Positions 8,769 to 17,541 of a DNA stretch of 64,000 bases are shown here, piece by piece. The position numbers were made by a program, and so were the translations under genes. The stretch covers positions 372,001 to 436,000 of the forward strand of contig NZ_JHQL01000002.1 of NCBI RefSeq assembly GCF_000712975.1. Reading direction: 5' to 3'. The first letter of the stretch is position 1. Every line of letters starts with the position of its first letter. The notes under the pieces were generated by a model, which saw nothing but the letters and a program-made list of their open reading frames with translations, searched no databases and had not been told where the DNA came from. The stretch comes from Vreelandella neptunia (lineage in GTDB: Bacteria; Pseudomonadota; Gammaproteobacteria; Pseudomonadales; Halomonadaceae).

Positions 8769-10121
8769 TTACTCAGCGAGGGCCGCTTCGGCTTCTTCTG
8801 CTGCGGTGCTACCACCACACGAGCCGTTCACCACGTTGAAGTTGCCGCACTCCATGGGTTTGCGCCAATCGGCAATCAAATCACGAGAGCCAGGTAAGTA
8901 GTCAGACCACGCATCGCCCGCCACCGTAGAAGGCGTTTGCCAGACGATATCGAACTGGCCGTTGTCTTGAACTTCACCAATCAGTACTGGCTTGGTGATG
9001 TGATGGTTGGGCATCATCGCCGCATAGCCGCCGGACAGGTTAGGTACGGTGACGCCGATAATCGCGTCTTTCACCGCATCCACGTCGGTAGTTCCTGCTT
9101 TACGCACCGCTTCGGCCCACATGTTGAAACCAATGTAGTGCGCTTCCATGGGGTCATTGGTGACCGCTTCTTCGTCGCCGGTGTATTCAATCCATGCGTC
9201 GATAAAGTCATAGTTAGCGTCGGTATCCACACTCATAAAGTAGTTCCACGCCGCTAAGTGGCCGACCAGTGGGGCCGTATCGATACCGGAAAGCTCCTGC
9301 TCACCCACCGAGAAGGCAATGACCGGAATATCAGCGGCATCAATGCCTTGGTTGGCAAGTTCGCGATAGAACGGAACGTTGGCATCACCGTTAATGGTTG
9401 AGATCACCGCTGTTGGTTTACCCTCTTCACCGAAGCGGCGCAGTTCCGCCACGATGTTCTGCCAATCGGAGTGGCCAAACGGCGTGTAGTTGACCATGAT
9501 GTCTTCTTCAGACACACCATGCTCATCTTTCAAGAACGCTTCTAAAATACGGTTGGTGGTACGTGGATAAACGTAGTCGGTACCTATCAGCGCAAAACGT
9601 TCAATGCCCACTTGATTGATCAGGTATTCCACCGCAGGAATGGCCTGTTGGTTTGGCGCAGCACCGGTATAGAAGACGTTTTCAGAGGACTCTTCACCTT
9701 CATACTGCACCGGGTAGAACAGCAGGCCGTTAAGTTCTTCCACTACCGGCAGTACCGCCTTACGGGAAACGGAGGTCCAGTTACCAAAGATGACGTCGAC
9801 CTCTTCTTGCGCTAGAAGCTCTCTAGCGCGTTCAGCAAATAGCGGCCAGTTAGAGGCTGGATCAACAACAACCGCTTCAAGCTGGCGTCCAAGGAGGCCA
9901 CCCGCTTCATTCTGCTGCTCAATGAGCATTTCAACGGTATCTTTCAGAGCTGACTCACTAATCGCCATGGTGCCTGAAAGCGAGTGGAGAATACCGACCT
10001 TGATCGGATCGTCATCTTGAGCGATAGCCTGGGCACTGGCACCCATGACAGCGGCGGCAATTAAGGCAGTGGCGAAACGGCCAACGATACGAGGGTGTGT
10101 CTTGCGCTGCAATGTGGTCAC
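8769..10121 (-). CDS. urtA: Urea ABC transporter substrate-binding protein UrtA
   Basis: Periplasmic urea-binding protein, 450 residues. It has a signal peptide ending near AQAIAQ (about residue 35), then DPIKVGILHSLSGTMAISE and the UrtA-specific region VFYTGAAPNQQAIPAVEYL. The C-terminus carries WRKPMECGNFNVVNGSC, where UrtA proteins usually end. The start codon is GTG with a strong AAGGAGGT Shine-Dalgarno five bases upstream. First gene of urtABCDE, under a sigma-54 type promoter at 10243-10258. A small GCCCC/GGGGC hairpin (10136-10151) lies in the leader just before the ribosome-binding site. Confidence 0.96.
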   Translation of the reverse strand: MTTLQRKTHPRIVGRFATALIAAAVMGASAQAIAQDDDPIKVGILHSLSGTMAISESALKDTVEMLIEQQNEAGGLLGRQLEAVVVDPASNWPLFAERARELLAQEEVDVIFGNWTSVSRKAVLPVVEELNGLLFYPVQYEGEESSENVFYTGAAPNQQAIPAVEYLINQVGIERFALIGTDYVYPRTTNRILEAFLKDEHGVSEEDIMVNYTPFGHSDWQNIVAELRRFGEEGKPTAVISTINGDANVPFYRELANQGIDAADIPVIAFSVGEQELSGIDTAPLVGHLAAWNYFMSVDTDANYDFIDAWIEYTGDEEAVTNDPMEAHYIGFNMWAEAVRKAGTTDVDAVKDAIIGVTVPNLSGGYAAMMPNHHITKPVLIGEVQDNGQFDIVWQTPSTVAGDAWSDYLPGSRDLIADWRKPMECGNFNVVNGSCGGSTAAEEAEAALAE

Positions 10122-10242
10122 TTGAACCTCCTTGCGCCCCTATGGCGGGGCTCGTTATTTGAGCTTCGCGGCCAAGGACTCCCGTTATGTAACGTGGGTA
10201 CGGCCATTACGGGGCTTGGTGCATCCACTAGCTCCTAGCTTT

Positions 10243-10258
10243 TGCAAGGTTTGCGCCA
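10243..10258 (-). promoter_or_regulatory. Sigma-54 promoter of urtABCDE
   Basis: The minus strand reads TGGCGCAAACCTTGCA, one mismatch from the sigma-54 consensus, with GG and GC correctly spaced. It differs from the ureD promoter only in the unconstrained spacer. The predicted start lies about 110 bases before the urtA GTG. The 384 bp gap 10122-10505 holds this promoter, the leader hairpin, the candidate enhancers and the tctA terminator; I see no gene in it. Confidence 0.85.
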
Positions 10259-10333
10259 CACTACAAAAAGAAACATTAAAAAAAATAAAATCAAACGGTT
10301 AGCTTTAAAAAAAGCAGCCCAATCTACAGGCAT

Positions 10334-10385
10334 CGCACTATCGTGGCGCGCCAATATTCAAAAAATGCACGCTGTTTATGCACCA
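10334..10385. promoter_or_regulatory. Candidate NtrC enhancer sites upstream of urtA
   Basis: CGCACTATCGTGGCGCG at 10334-10350 matches the NtrC palindrome TGCACCANNNTGGTGCA at 10 of 14 defined bases. A perfect half-site TGCACCA lies at 10379-10385. Both are 80-140 bp upstream of the sigma-54 promoter. Binding is inferred from position and partial match. Confidence 0.45.
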
Positions 10386-10450
10386 CAACGGCACCTCGCA
10401 CCAATAAAGCGCCTTCCGTCTCACGCGCCTATTTATTTCACCCATTTTTT

Positions 10451-10488
10451 TCATAAAAAAAGCGCCCTAGGAAACCCTAGGGCGCTTT
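10451..10488 (-). terminator. Rho-independent terminator of tctCBA
   Basis: A 13-pair perfect stem, AAAGCGCCCTAGG paired with CCTAGGGCGCTTT around a four-base loop, is followed on the minus strand by a run of seven T. It lies 18 bp after the tctA stop. It separates the tct operon from the urt control region. Confidence 0.92.
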
Positions 10489-10505
10489 ACACGCATGTCA
10501 GTGTT

Positions 10506-12005
10506 CTATTCAGCGGTATTCAAACGCTTAGTGCGGCGCTTTTTCAGCAGTGGCAAACCAAGCGACAGCACAGCGATAACCAGCAACGATAGGGAAATCG
10601 GCTTGTCGATAAAGGTCATCCAATCACCACCGGAGATCTGTAACGCGCGACGCATGGACTCTTCCATGATGTTGCCTAAAATTAATGCCAGAATCAGCGG
10701 CGCGGCGGGGAAACCGAACAAGCGCATCCCTAGGCCAACCAAGCCAAAACCAAGCAGCAGCAATAAGTCGAATACGCTGAAGCTCATGCCGTAAACACCG
10801 ATCATGCAGAAGATCAAAATCAGTGACAGCAGCAACGGCTTGGGCAGATCGAGAATTTTGGCGATCAACGGAATCAACGGTAGGTTAAGCACCAGCAAGA
10901 AGATATTGCCAATGTACATACTGGCGACCACGCCCCAGAACACATCCGGGCGCTGTTCGAGCATCATCGGGCCAGGATTAACCCCCATCACCAGCAGTGC
11001 GCCAAGCAGTACAGCGGTGGTGCCTGAACCCGGCACACCCAAGGTTAACAGCGGTACAAACGAACCGGTACACGCCGCATTATTCGCCGCTTCCGGGGCA
11101 GCAACGCCTTTGATGTTGCCTTTACCAAACGTATCCCCGTCTTTGGCAATGCGTTTTTCCATGCTGTAACCCAGAAACGAGCCAATGGTCGCCCCGGCAC
11201 CCGGCAGTACGCCAGTAAAGAAGCCCAGTACTGAACTGCGGCTAACCGGACCAGCAATCTGCTTCACTTCACTGCGGGTCAACTTCAACGAACCAATGGC
11301 ATTACGAGGCGCTTCTTTACCACCGCCACCGCGCAGTAGCATGTAAAACACTTCGGCTAACGCGAAGATACCCAGCGCGACGACCAGAAAGTCGACTCCG
11401 TCGAGCAGGTGAATAGAGCCAAAGGTAAAGCGCTCGGTGCCGGTTTGCATATCAATCCCGATGATCGAGATCATTACCCCAATCACAGCCGCAATTAACC
11501 CTTTGACCAGCGACTTATCGGATAACGACACAACCGCCGTTAGCCCCAGTACCATCAGTGCGAAGTATTCAGCAGGGCCAAAGCTCACCGCCACTTTGGA
11601 GAGCAGTGGCGCAATCAACATCAAGAAAACAACCGAGATGGTACCGCCAACGAAGGAGGAGTAAGCGGCAATCGCCAGCGCCTTACCTGCCAACCCTTGC
11701 TTGGCCATCGGATAGCCGTCAAACGAGGTGGCTACCGTTCCTGCTACACCAGGGGCGTTAAGCAAAATAGACGAGGTGGAGCCGCCAAAAATAGCACCGT
11801 AATACACCCCGGCCATCAAAATCAGTCCTGAAGAAGGCTCCATAGCGAAGGTAATTGGAATCATCAGCGCCAGCGCGCTAATCGGCCCAAGGCCGGGCAA
11901 CATGCCGATAATAGTGCCAGCAAAAACGCCGGCAAAGACGTAAGCGATATTGATAGGCTCAAGCGCGATGCCAAAGCCATACATTAGATTGTTAAAGGCA
12001 TCCAT
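10506..12005 (-). CDS. tctA: Tripartite tricarboxylate transporter large permease (TctA family)
   Basis: Large membrane subunit of a TTT carrier, 499 residues with about 12 hydrophobic segments. Family motifs are IIGMLPGLGPISALALMIP near residue 37, GAIFGGSTSSILLNAPG near 71 and the inverted-repeat counterpart GVLPGAGATIGSFLGY with LLTLGVPGSGTTAVLLGAL. It works with TctB and the periplasmic TctC just upstream. The substrate is probably a carboxylate (citrate, tartrate, aromatic acid or similar); the sequence does not decide which. Confidence 0.95.
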   Translation of the reverse strand: MDAFNNLMYGFGIALEPINIAYVFAGVFAGTIIGMLPGLGPISALALMIPITFAMEPSSGLILMAGVYYGAIFGGSTSSILLNAPGVAGTVATSFDGYPMAKQGLAGKALAIAAYSSFVGGTISVVFLMLIAPLLSKVAVSFGPAEYFALMVLGLTAVVSLSDKSLVKGLIAAVIGVMISIIGIDMQTGTERFTFGSIHLLDGVDFLVVALGIFALAEVFYMLLRGGGGKEAPRNAIGSLKLTRSEVKQIAGPVSRSSVLGFFTGVLPGAGATIGSFLGYSMEKRIAKDGDTFGKGNIKGVAAPEAANNAACTGSFVPLLTLGVPGSGTTAVLLGALLVMGVNPGPMMLEQRPDVFWGVVASMYIGNIFLLVLNLPLIPLIAKILDLPKPLLLSLILIFCMIGVYGMSFSVFDLLLLLGFGLVGLGMRLFGFPAAPLILALILGNIMEESMRRALQISGGDWMTFIDKPISLSLLVIAVLSLGLPLLKKRRTKRLNTAE

Positions 12006-12054
12006 GGGAGTGTCTCTCTTTTAAACCCGCTAACAGTGGGCAAGCGCGGCTTGA

Positions 12055-12537
12055 TTAAAACGGCAGCACGCCAGTGGGTAGGTAAACATCCATTACCCGC
12101 GTCATGGTCAGATACAGCGCCAGCACCACCCCAAGCGATGTTGCCAGATTGACCCCATGGCGGCGGTAGCCGTAGTAAGCGGTTAGGCCAACGCACAGCA
12201 GCGTCGAAGCCAGCACAAAGCCCAGCGGCACGAGTAATAACGCATACGCTGCGATAGCGATGGCGGTGACAATCACCCGCGCCCAAGGCGTAAGCAACAA
12301 CGGCCCCTGGGTTTCGGTTTGATCAATCTGATCGACACCCGCAATAGGACCAGGACGCTCAAAAAATAAGCACGCCGACAGCAATAGCAGGGAAACACCT
12401 AACACTTTTGGAAACAGATCAGAATCCACTGGGCGGGGCAGCGGAAAGTTTGGAATTTGCCAGGCCATTGCCAGATAGGCAGCCGCCACTAACGCCAACA
12501 CAAGCGCTAGCCATTGGTTGGTATTGAATCGAGTCAT
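12055..12537 (-). CDS. tctB: Tripartite tricarboxylate transporter small permease (TctB family)
   Basis: Small membrane subunit, 160 residues with four or five hydrophobic segments, matching the family in size and position between tctC and tctA. It begins MTRFNTNQWLALVLALVAAAYL. I chose the ATG at 12537 because GGAGAG lies eight bases before it. An ATG at 12561 would add eight residues without a good ribosome-binding site. The sequence is poorly conserved, as usual for TctB, so the call leans on topology and context. Confidence 0.88.
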   Translation of the reverse strand: MTRFNTNQWLALVLALVAAAYLAMAWQIPNFPLPRPVDSDLFPKVLGVSLLLLSACLFFERPGPIAGVDQIDQTETQGPLLLTPWARVIVTAIAIAAYALLLVPLGFVLASTLLCVGLTAYYGYRRHGVNLATSLGVVLALYLTMTRVMDVYLPTGVLPF

Positions 12538-12600
12538 GGGAAAGCTCTCCGAAGATGTCATTGCTAAATAGCAAGACCCTTGCGGTTTCAGACGGATGAT

Positions 12601-12623
12601 CCCGGTGGCACGCTGCCACCGGG
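12601..12623. other. Intercistronic hairpin between tctC and tctB
   Basis: CCCGGTGGCA and TGCCACCGGG form a perfect ten-pair GC-rich stem with a CGC loop. No T-run follows on the minus strand, so it is more likely a 3' stabiliser or processing site for the abundant tctC mRNA than a terminator. Confidence 0.6.
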
Positions 12624-12643
12624 GGAGCCTTTGGGACGAGCGC

Positions 12644-13639
12644 TTACTGGCGCATTAGCCCCAGGTCGGTCAACACACTGCTGAACTGCTCTTGTTGCTC
12701 ATCCAGGAAAGTAGCGAAGGCGTCACTATCCTGGTAGGCATCAATCCAGCCAAGCTGGTCGCTTGCTTCGCGCCATGCCTCAGTTTCGAGCATCTCGGCG
12801 AAGAGCGTCTCGTAATATTCAACCGCTTCGTCAGGCATTTCCGGCGCACCCATTACGCCACGCCAAATGTCGAAGGTGTAGTCAAAATCCTGTTCTTGGT
12901 AGGTAGGAACTTCGGCTAGACCGCCACCCAAACGTTCTTCAGAAGAAACGCCCAAGGCGCGCAGCTGGCTACCTTCGCCTAGCTGACCTACTGCTTCACC
13001 AGCACCGCCAATCACCGCCTCAATATGGCCGCCCATTAGGTTGGTCATAGCATCACCACCACCCGAGAAGGGGATGTAATTGACCGCGGAGGCTTCCATA
13101 CCCGCTGCAGAAGCAAGGCCAGCCACCGAAATGTGGTCCATGGAACCCGGTGCGCTACCACCCCCCACGCTAAGACTAGGGTTCTCTTTCAGCGCCGTGA
13201 AAAGGTCATCCAGAGTTTGGTACTCAGAATCTGCCGCCACCAAAATGATTGAATAGTCGGTATTAATACGCGCTATCGGGGTGAAATCAGTGTGGTCGTA
13301 ACGCGAGGCGCCTGCCAGGGGTACTAAAATCATCGGCGGACTGGTAGCAAAAAGTTTATGCGGATTGCCGCTGTCACGAGCTACTTGAGCCCAAGCTACT
13401 GCACCGCCGCCGCCAGGCACGTTAATGGCTGCAAAGCTTTCGTCGGCCAACGCTTCTTGTTGAATAACGCGGGACATGGTGCGCACAAGCGTATCCCAAC
13501 CGCCACCGGGGTTGGCAGGGGCAACAAATTCGATCGAACGGCTAGGAGTCCACTCTTGGGCATTGGCAGACGTCGTCATGGCGAGGACAGCCATGGGTAA
13601 AGCAAGCACGGCAAAGCGCTTAAGAGGAAGCGTGTTCAT
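12644..13639 (-). CDS. tctC: Tripartite tricarboxylate transporter substrate-binding protein (TctC/Bug family)
   Basis: Periplasmic solute-binding protein, 331 residues. The signal peptide probably ends after SANA (about residue 27). It continues RSIEFVAPANPGGGWDTLVR, the Bug-family first loop, and has INVPGGGGAVAWAQVARDSG and SMDHISVAGLASAAG. First gene of tctCBA and preceded by a 168 bp control region with repeated TTTTGTTC boxes. The ligand is not readable from sequence; regulation by the adjacent CitA/CitB-type system suggests a di- or tricarboxylate. Confidence 0.93.
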   Translation of the reverse strand: MNTLPLKRFAVLALPMAVLAMTTSANAQEWTPSRSIEFVAPANPGGGWDTLVRTMSRVIQQEALADESFAAINVPGGGGAVAWAQVARDSGNPHKLFATSPPMILVPLAGASRYDHTDFTPIARINTDYSIILVAADSEYQTLDDLFTALKENPSLSVGGGSAPGSMDHISVAGLASAAGMEASAVNYIPFSGGGDAMTNLMGGHIEAVIGGAGEAVGQLGEGSQLRALGVSSEERLGGGLAEVPTYQEQDFDYTFDIWRGVMGAPEMPDEAVEYYETLFAEMLETEAWREASDQLGWIDAYQDSDAFATFLDEQQEQFSSVLTDLGLMRQ

Positions 13640-13745
13640 GGGCGTTCTCCACAGGTGTTTGTTTTGTTACGAACGTATATTTGTGTGGTTACGCAATGAA
13701 CGTTAAAAGACTGTCCTCTACTACAACAAGCTTATGATGATTAAT

Positions 13746-13784
13746 AACAAAATGTGCTTTTTGTGCGTTTTGTTCATTTTGTTC
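13746..13784. promoter_or_regulatory. Candidate response-regulator binding region upstream of tctC
   Basis: AACAAAATG (13746-13754) and CATTTTGTT (13775-13783) form a nine-base inverted repeat 20 bases apart. Within it TTTTGTTC occurs twice in tandem with a nine-base period (13767-13784). The region is AT-rich and lies between the regulator stop and the tctC start. It is the best place for the regulator encoded next door to bind; the assignment is inferred. Confidence 0.4.
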
Positions 13785-13807
13785 ACCGCCTGCTTATCAC
13801 GGCACGT

Positions 13808-14539
13808 TTACAGTGATTCCAGCCAGGTTGAGGAAGACTCCAGCAGCCGATAACGCCGTTCGGGACGGCCAACATCCCCATAGCCAATTTCGGCGTTAAC
13901 CGCCTGCTCAGCCACTAAGAACTCCAAGTAACGCCGCGCTGTTGAGCGACTTGCACCCATTGCCTGCGCTACCTGCATCGCCGTTTGGGAATCCTGTTCG
14001 GCTGCCAGAGAGTCCACCACACGACGCAGCGTTAAGCGATCTATGCCCTTAGGCAACGTCTGCGCTGCTAGCCGCTGAGGCTCGCCTGGCTGCAGCCGTG
14101 CGAGCACCTGGTCCAGCTCGTCTTGACTCATTTCAGCCCTATTCGCCAATGCCTCTCGCTCGCGACGAAAACGCGTCAGCATTTGCGTCATACGCGTCGC
14201 TTCAATCGGTTTAATCAAATAATCAAATACACCACCACGCAACGCTTCGCTGATAGTTTCCACCTCGCGGGCGGCGGTTACCATGACGATATCCACATGC
14301 ACATAGTCGCGGCGAATCGCCCATAACAGTTCCAAACCTTCCACATCAGGCAAATACGCATCCAATAAAATCAGTTGGATAGCATCGGCATGCTCGGCCA
14401 TCAGCGCTTTTGCTTCGCTGCCGTTGCGTGCCATCCCCACCACATAAAAACCGTCGCTCTGCTCAATAAAAACCTTATGAATATCGGCAATGCGAAAATC
14501 GTCTTCGACGACCAAAATACCGTATTGCGCCGTAGACAT
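13808..14539 (-). CDS. CitB/DcuR-family response regulator
   Basis: DNA-binding regulator of 243 residues. The receiver domain (1-120) has the acidic pocket VVEDD, the phospho-acceptor in LILLDAYLPDVEGLELL and the lysine in FDYLIKPIEATRM. The C-terminus (about 170-225) is a CitB-type helix-turn-helix with MGASRSTARRYLEFLVA. I chose the ATG at 14539, preceded by AGAGGAATAACT. It lies 32 bp after the sensor kinase gene and 168 bp before tctC on the same strand, so it probably controls tctCBA in response to an external carboxylate. Confidence 0.92.
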   Translation of the reverse strand: MSTAQYGILVVEDDFRIADIHKVFIEQSDGFYVVGMARNGSEAKALMAEHADAIQLILLDAYLPDVEGLELLWAIRRDYVHVDIVMVTAAREVETISEALRGGVFDYLIKPIEATRMTQMLTRFRREREALANRAEMSQDELDQVLARLQPGEPQRLAAQTLPKGIDRLTLRRVVDSLAAEQDSQTAMQVAQAMGASRSTARRYLEFLVAEQAVNAEIGYGDVGRPERRYRLLESSSTWLESL

Positions 14540-14571
14540 AGTTATTCCTCTTACTGGCATCGTTATTATGA

Positions 14572-16287
14572 TTAGGACATCGCGGTGACTTGGTCACAAA
14601 GCGAGCGATCCAACACGGCAATAAAACACGCACCGCCTAATTCGCTCTCTTCCAGAGTCACCTCACCACCATATTGACGGCACAACCGCGCGACCAAGGC
14701 TAAACCAATACCACGATGCTTGCCGGTTTTGGTCGAAAATCCTTCTTGAAAAATTGATTGTGCATGCTCACCCGGGACGCCTGGGCCGTTATCTTCTACC
14801 TCAATCAACAACTGCTCACCCAAATCCGTGAAGAACAGCCGGACTTTAGGGGTATCACTGTTTGGGCCATTAAGTGCAGCATGGCAGGCATTATCCAGTA
14901 AATTGCCCACAACGCTCATCATGACCTCTTGCCCAGTGACCGTCAGCGGGCAGGAGAGCGAGCTCTGTTCATCAATTTCCAGCGCTACCCCCAGCTCTCT
15001 GGCTCGCGTCAATTTACCCAGCAGCGTACCGCTTAATACCGCGTCAGCCACGTGGCGCATTAAAAAGCTCATTTGCGCTTGGGCACGTTCGGTTTCGTGA
15101 TGAATCAGCGCTAGCGCCTCGTCAACGCGGTTAAGCTGCAACAGGCCAGAAATGGTGTAAAGTTTGTTGGAAAACTCGTGGGCCTGAGCACGCAGGATAT
15201 CGACATCACGGCTTGCCTGGGTAAGTGCATGGGAAAGATCAATAATTTCACGGCGACTGCGAAACGTAGCAACGGCACCTTCAATTTCGCCTTCGTGCAA
15301 AATGGGCACACGGTTAGCCACCACAGGATGGTCACCCAGCCACATTTCTTGGTCAAATTCCTGCTCGCCGTGCTTTAGCACCTCAATCAAGCGCGAGTTG
15401 GGCACTACCTCTCGAATTGGCTGACCCAGTAAGACCTGTTCATCGGGTAGCCCTAGAAATCGTCGCGCCTGCTGATTGACTAAGGTGATCTGGCCATCGC
15501 GGTTAACGGCTAGAATACCTTCATGGATGGATTGTAAAATCGCCTCTTTCTCCATGGCTAAGCGCGCTATTTCGTAGGGCTCTAAACCAAGTATGACCTT
15601 TTTAAGATGCTGCGATAGCCAATACGCCCCTGCAAAACCAAGCAAAATCATCAGCGCCACCAGCGCCCACCCTAAGCTGGTATAGCGGGCCACATCCATA
15701 TCAACCCGCTCTAGCATGAAGCCCACTGAAACCACCCCAATGATATTGCCTTCTTCATCCCAGATAGGGGTTTTACCACGCATGGCAGTCCCTAGCGTTC
15801 CAGTAGCTTCCGATACGTATGACTGACCGTAAATTAGCGCCTGATCGTTATCCCCTCCCACCATGGGCTGACCAATACGCTCAGGCACTGGGTGCGAGTA
15901 GCGAATCGATTGGGCATTACCGACCACCACATAGCGGGCACCGGTTTCCTGGCGAACTCGCTCAGCAAGCGGCTGAATAATCAGCGAGGGGTTGGGTGTC
16001 GAGAAAGCATTAATAATGTGCGGCATCCCCGCAACGGTCTTGGCCACTGCCAATGCCCGTTCACCCATTTGCTGGGTAATAATCTCTGCTTTACGGTGAT
16101 TCAGGTAGGTACCCTGAGCAAGCAGCATGCCAGCCAACAGCAGGCCGACCAGCAGCATAACTTGCAAGCGAAAACTGCGCTTATACCAGCGGCGTTTAGC
16201 GCGAGTACGGCGCCAGCGCTGTAATTCAGCCAACGTACGGGGGCGTGGGGCGGTCATAAAGGAACTCACTAGGCGCGACAGCGTCAT
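14572..16287 (-). CDS. CitA/DcuS-family sensor histidine kinase
   Basis: Membrane sensor kinase of about 571 residues. One membrane segment near residues 40-60 precedes a periplasmic sCache/PASC domain, where RYVVVGNAQSIRYSHPVPERIGQPMVGGD is the CitA-type ligand fold. A second membrane segment is LGWALVALMILLGFAGAYWL. A cytoplasmic PAS domain (ILQSIHEGILAVNRDGQITLVN) follows, then the kinase core with AHEFSNKLYTISGLLQL (H-box) and an ATPase with DNACHAAL and EDNGPGV. ATGs at 16287 and 16257 and a TTG at 16305 are all possible starts. Partner of the regulator 32 bp downstream. Confidence 0.93.
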   Translation of the reverse strand: MTLSRLVSSFMTAPRPRTLAELQRWRRTRAKRRWYKRSFRLQVMLLVGLLLAGMLLAQGTYLNHRKAEIITQQMGERALAVAKTVAGMPHIINAFSTPNPSLIIQPLAERVRQETGARYVVVGNAQSIRYSHPVPERIGQPMVGGDNDQALIYGQSYVSEATGTLGTAMRGKTPIWDEEGNIIGVVSVGFMLERVDMDVARYTSLGWALVALMILLGFAGAYWLSQHLKKVILGLEPYEIARLAMEKEAILQSIHEGILAVNRDGQITLVNQQARRFLGLPDEQVLLGQPIREVVPNSRLIEVLKHGEQEFDQEMWLGDHPVVANRVPILHEGEIEGAVATFRSRREIIDLSHALTQASRDVDILRAQAHEFSNKLYTISGLLQLNRVDEALALIHHETERAQAQMSFLMRHVADAVLSGTLLGKLTRARELGVALEIDEQSSLSCPLTVTGQEVMMSVVGNLLDNACHAALNGPNSDTPKVRLFFTDLGEQLLIEVEDNGPGVPGEHAQSIFQEGFSTKTGKHRGIGLALVARLCRQYGGEVTLEESELGGACFIAVLDRSLCDQVTAMS

Positions 16288-16462
16288 TATGGCATGCAGC
16301 GCCAAGTGGCGTTAGCCGCTGTACTTTTTCGCCTGCTTACTTATTTAGCAGTCACTGAATTTATTTTTATCGATATACTCTCAACGTTTAAAGCGTGCAT
16401 GACGAACTATCATCCTGCAACATCCTGCCTCTCACAATGACCAATACTCACGGAGGAGTTAC

Positions 16463-17206
16463 GTGTTGAGTTTACTACGGCTTGTCTTGGCTAGCTTGTC
16501 GCTGTGGGCAACGTCCGCCACCGCTTATCCATTTTACGCTCCGCCACCGCCACAAGATGATACGCCTGTATTCAGTGGTGATGCCGAGCTTGGCTTTACC
16601 CATCTTTCAGGCAATACCAATAGCCAAACGCTAATTGGCAAAACGCGGCTGACGTGGCTAACGGGAGATTTCACCCATTCGTTGCGCGGTGAAGTTCGCA
16701 ATGTAAGCAAAAATGGAGAAACCAGTGCAGAACAATATTTGGTGGCAGGCCGAGAGCGTTTTGACTTTAGTGGGCCTCACTACTTGTTTGGCTTTGCCCG
16801 CTGGGAAAAAGACCGTTTTGCTGGCTACGATCAGCAGCTTTCCGCCATTGGTGGTTATGGCCGCCAGTTGCTAACCGGTGAACGGCATTCGCTGTCGTTG
16901 GAAGCGGGGCCTGGGTACCGAAATGATCGGCTACGCGATGCCGATAATGAACGACTGGCCGTTGCATATACGGCTTTTGACTATCGATTTGGGTTTTCAG
17001 ATTATGCTGATATTGCTCAGGAAATGTCGCTGGAATATACCCGCAAGAATACCACTGCACGTTCATTGACATCACTAACGGCTAGGCTTAACTCACGGCT
17101 TTCGTTGCGCCTTTCCCATGAAATCAAACATAACTCGCAGCCGCCTGAAGATGCCAGCGAACGCACCGACAACACCACCAGCGCCTCATTGCTCTACCAC
17201 TGGTGA
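16463..17206 (+). CDS. DUF481 family outer-membrane beta-barrel protein (YdiY-like)
   Basis: A 247-residue secreted protein. The signal peptide ends near SATA (about residue 21) and is followed by a proline-rich patch. The DUF481 pattern then begins: FSGDAELGFTHLSGNTNSQTL, with alternating beta strands to a C-terminal ASLLYHW typical of outer-membrane barrels. The start is GTG with an excellent GGAGGAG Shine-Dalgarno. It stands alone, divergent from the sensor kinase gene, with 156 bp to that start. The family has no settled function; YdiY is acid-inducible in E. coli. Confidence 0.88.
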   Translation: MLSLLRLVLASLSLWATSATAYPFYAPPPPQDDTPVFSGDAELGFTHLSGNTNSQTLIGKTRLTWLTGDFTHSLRGEVRNVSKNGETSAEQYLVAGRERFDFSGPHYLFGFARWEKDRFAGYDQQLSAIGGYGRQLLTGERHSLSLEAGPGYRNDRLRDADNERLAVAYTAFDYRFGFSDYADIAQEMSLEYTRKNTTARSLTSLTARLNSRLSLRLSHEIKHNSQPPEDASERTDNTTSASLLYHW

Positions 17207-17362
17207 CACGCCATTACTTCCTCAGCAAAAATCTAATTTATTATCAATAAAAATCAAATAGTTAGCATATTTTTTTAACTAATTAAGGCAATTACTCACC
17301 TGTTCACAATGGTGCATCACTAACGCTTTTCGCACCATTTCCATGCATTTTTCTTTTTATCA

Positions 17363-17392
17363 TTAGACCTTGGTCTAAATTGACGCTATACT
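17363..17392 (+). promoter_or_regulatory. Palindrome over a putative promoter upstream of the BCCT gene
   Basis: TTAGACC TT GGTCTAA (17363-17378) is a perfect seven-base-arm palindrome. A good -10 hexamer TATACT lies at 17387-17392, placing the palindrome over the -35 region, whose hexamer (TAGACC) is poor. That layout fits control by a dimeric regulator. The 335 bp gap 17207-17541 contains this element and the hairpin at 17413-17440; I see no gene in it. Confidence 0.45.
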
Positions 17393-17412
17393 ATGGCCAG
17401 TTTCCTGTCCTC

Positions 17413-17440
17413 GCGCCATTCATTGAATGGCGCTTTTTTT
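17413..17440 (+). terminator. Terminator-like hairpin in the leader of the BCCT gene
   Basis: GCGCCATTC, a three-base loop and GAATGGCGC form a nine-pair perfect stem followed by seven T. It lies 207 bp after the DUF481 stop and 101 bp before the BCCT start, and only about 15 bases after the start expected from the TATACT promoter. It could end DUF481 transcription, end a short transcript of about 40 bases, or act as an attenuator. Confidence 0.75.
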
Positions 17441-17541
17441 GTTTCAAAAATGCGCGTGGTGAGGCGTTTAGCCTGCTCACGCACGGTTTTGTTAAGCTCT
17501 TTGCTCCGCCTCCTTACTACCCATCAAAATAGGTGTTCTTA

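Noticed and set aside
4365-10121. Possibility that the five-gene ABC cluster is a branched-chain amino-acid (Liv) importer
   Set aside because: UrtA, UrtB N-terminal extension, UrtE EGIQPN motif and adjacency to urease all favour urea.
10242-10592. Open frame of 116 codons upstream of urtA
   Set aside because: It runs through the sigma-54 promoter and the tctA terminator into the antisense of tctA; composition is lysine/histidine-rich noise.
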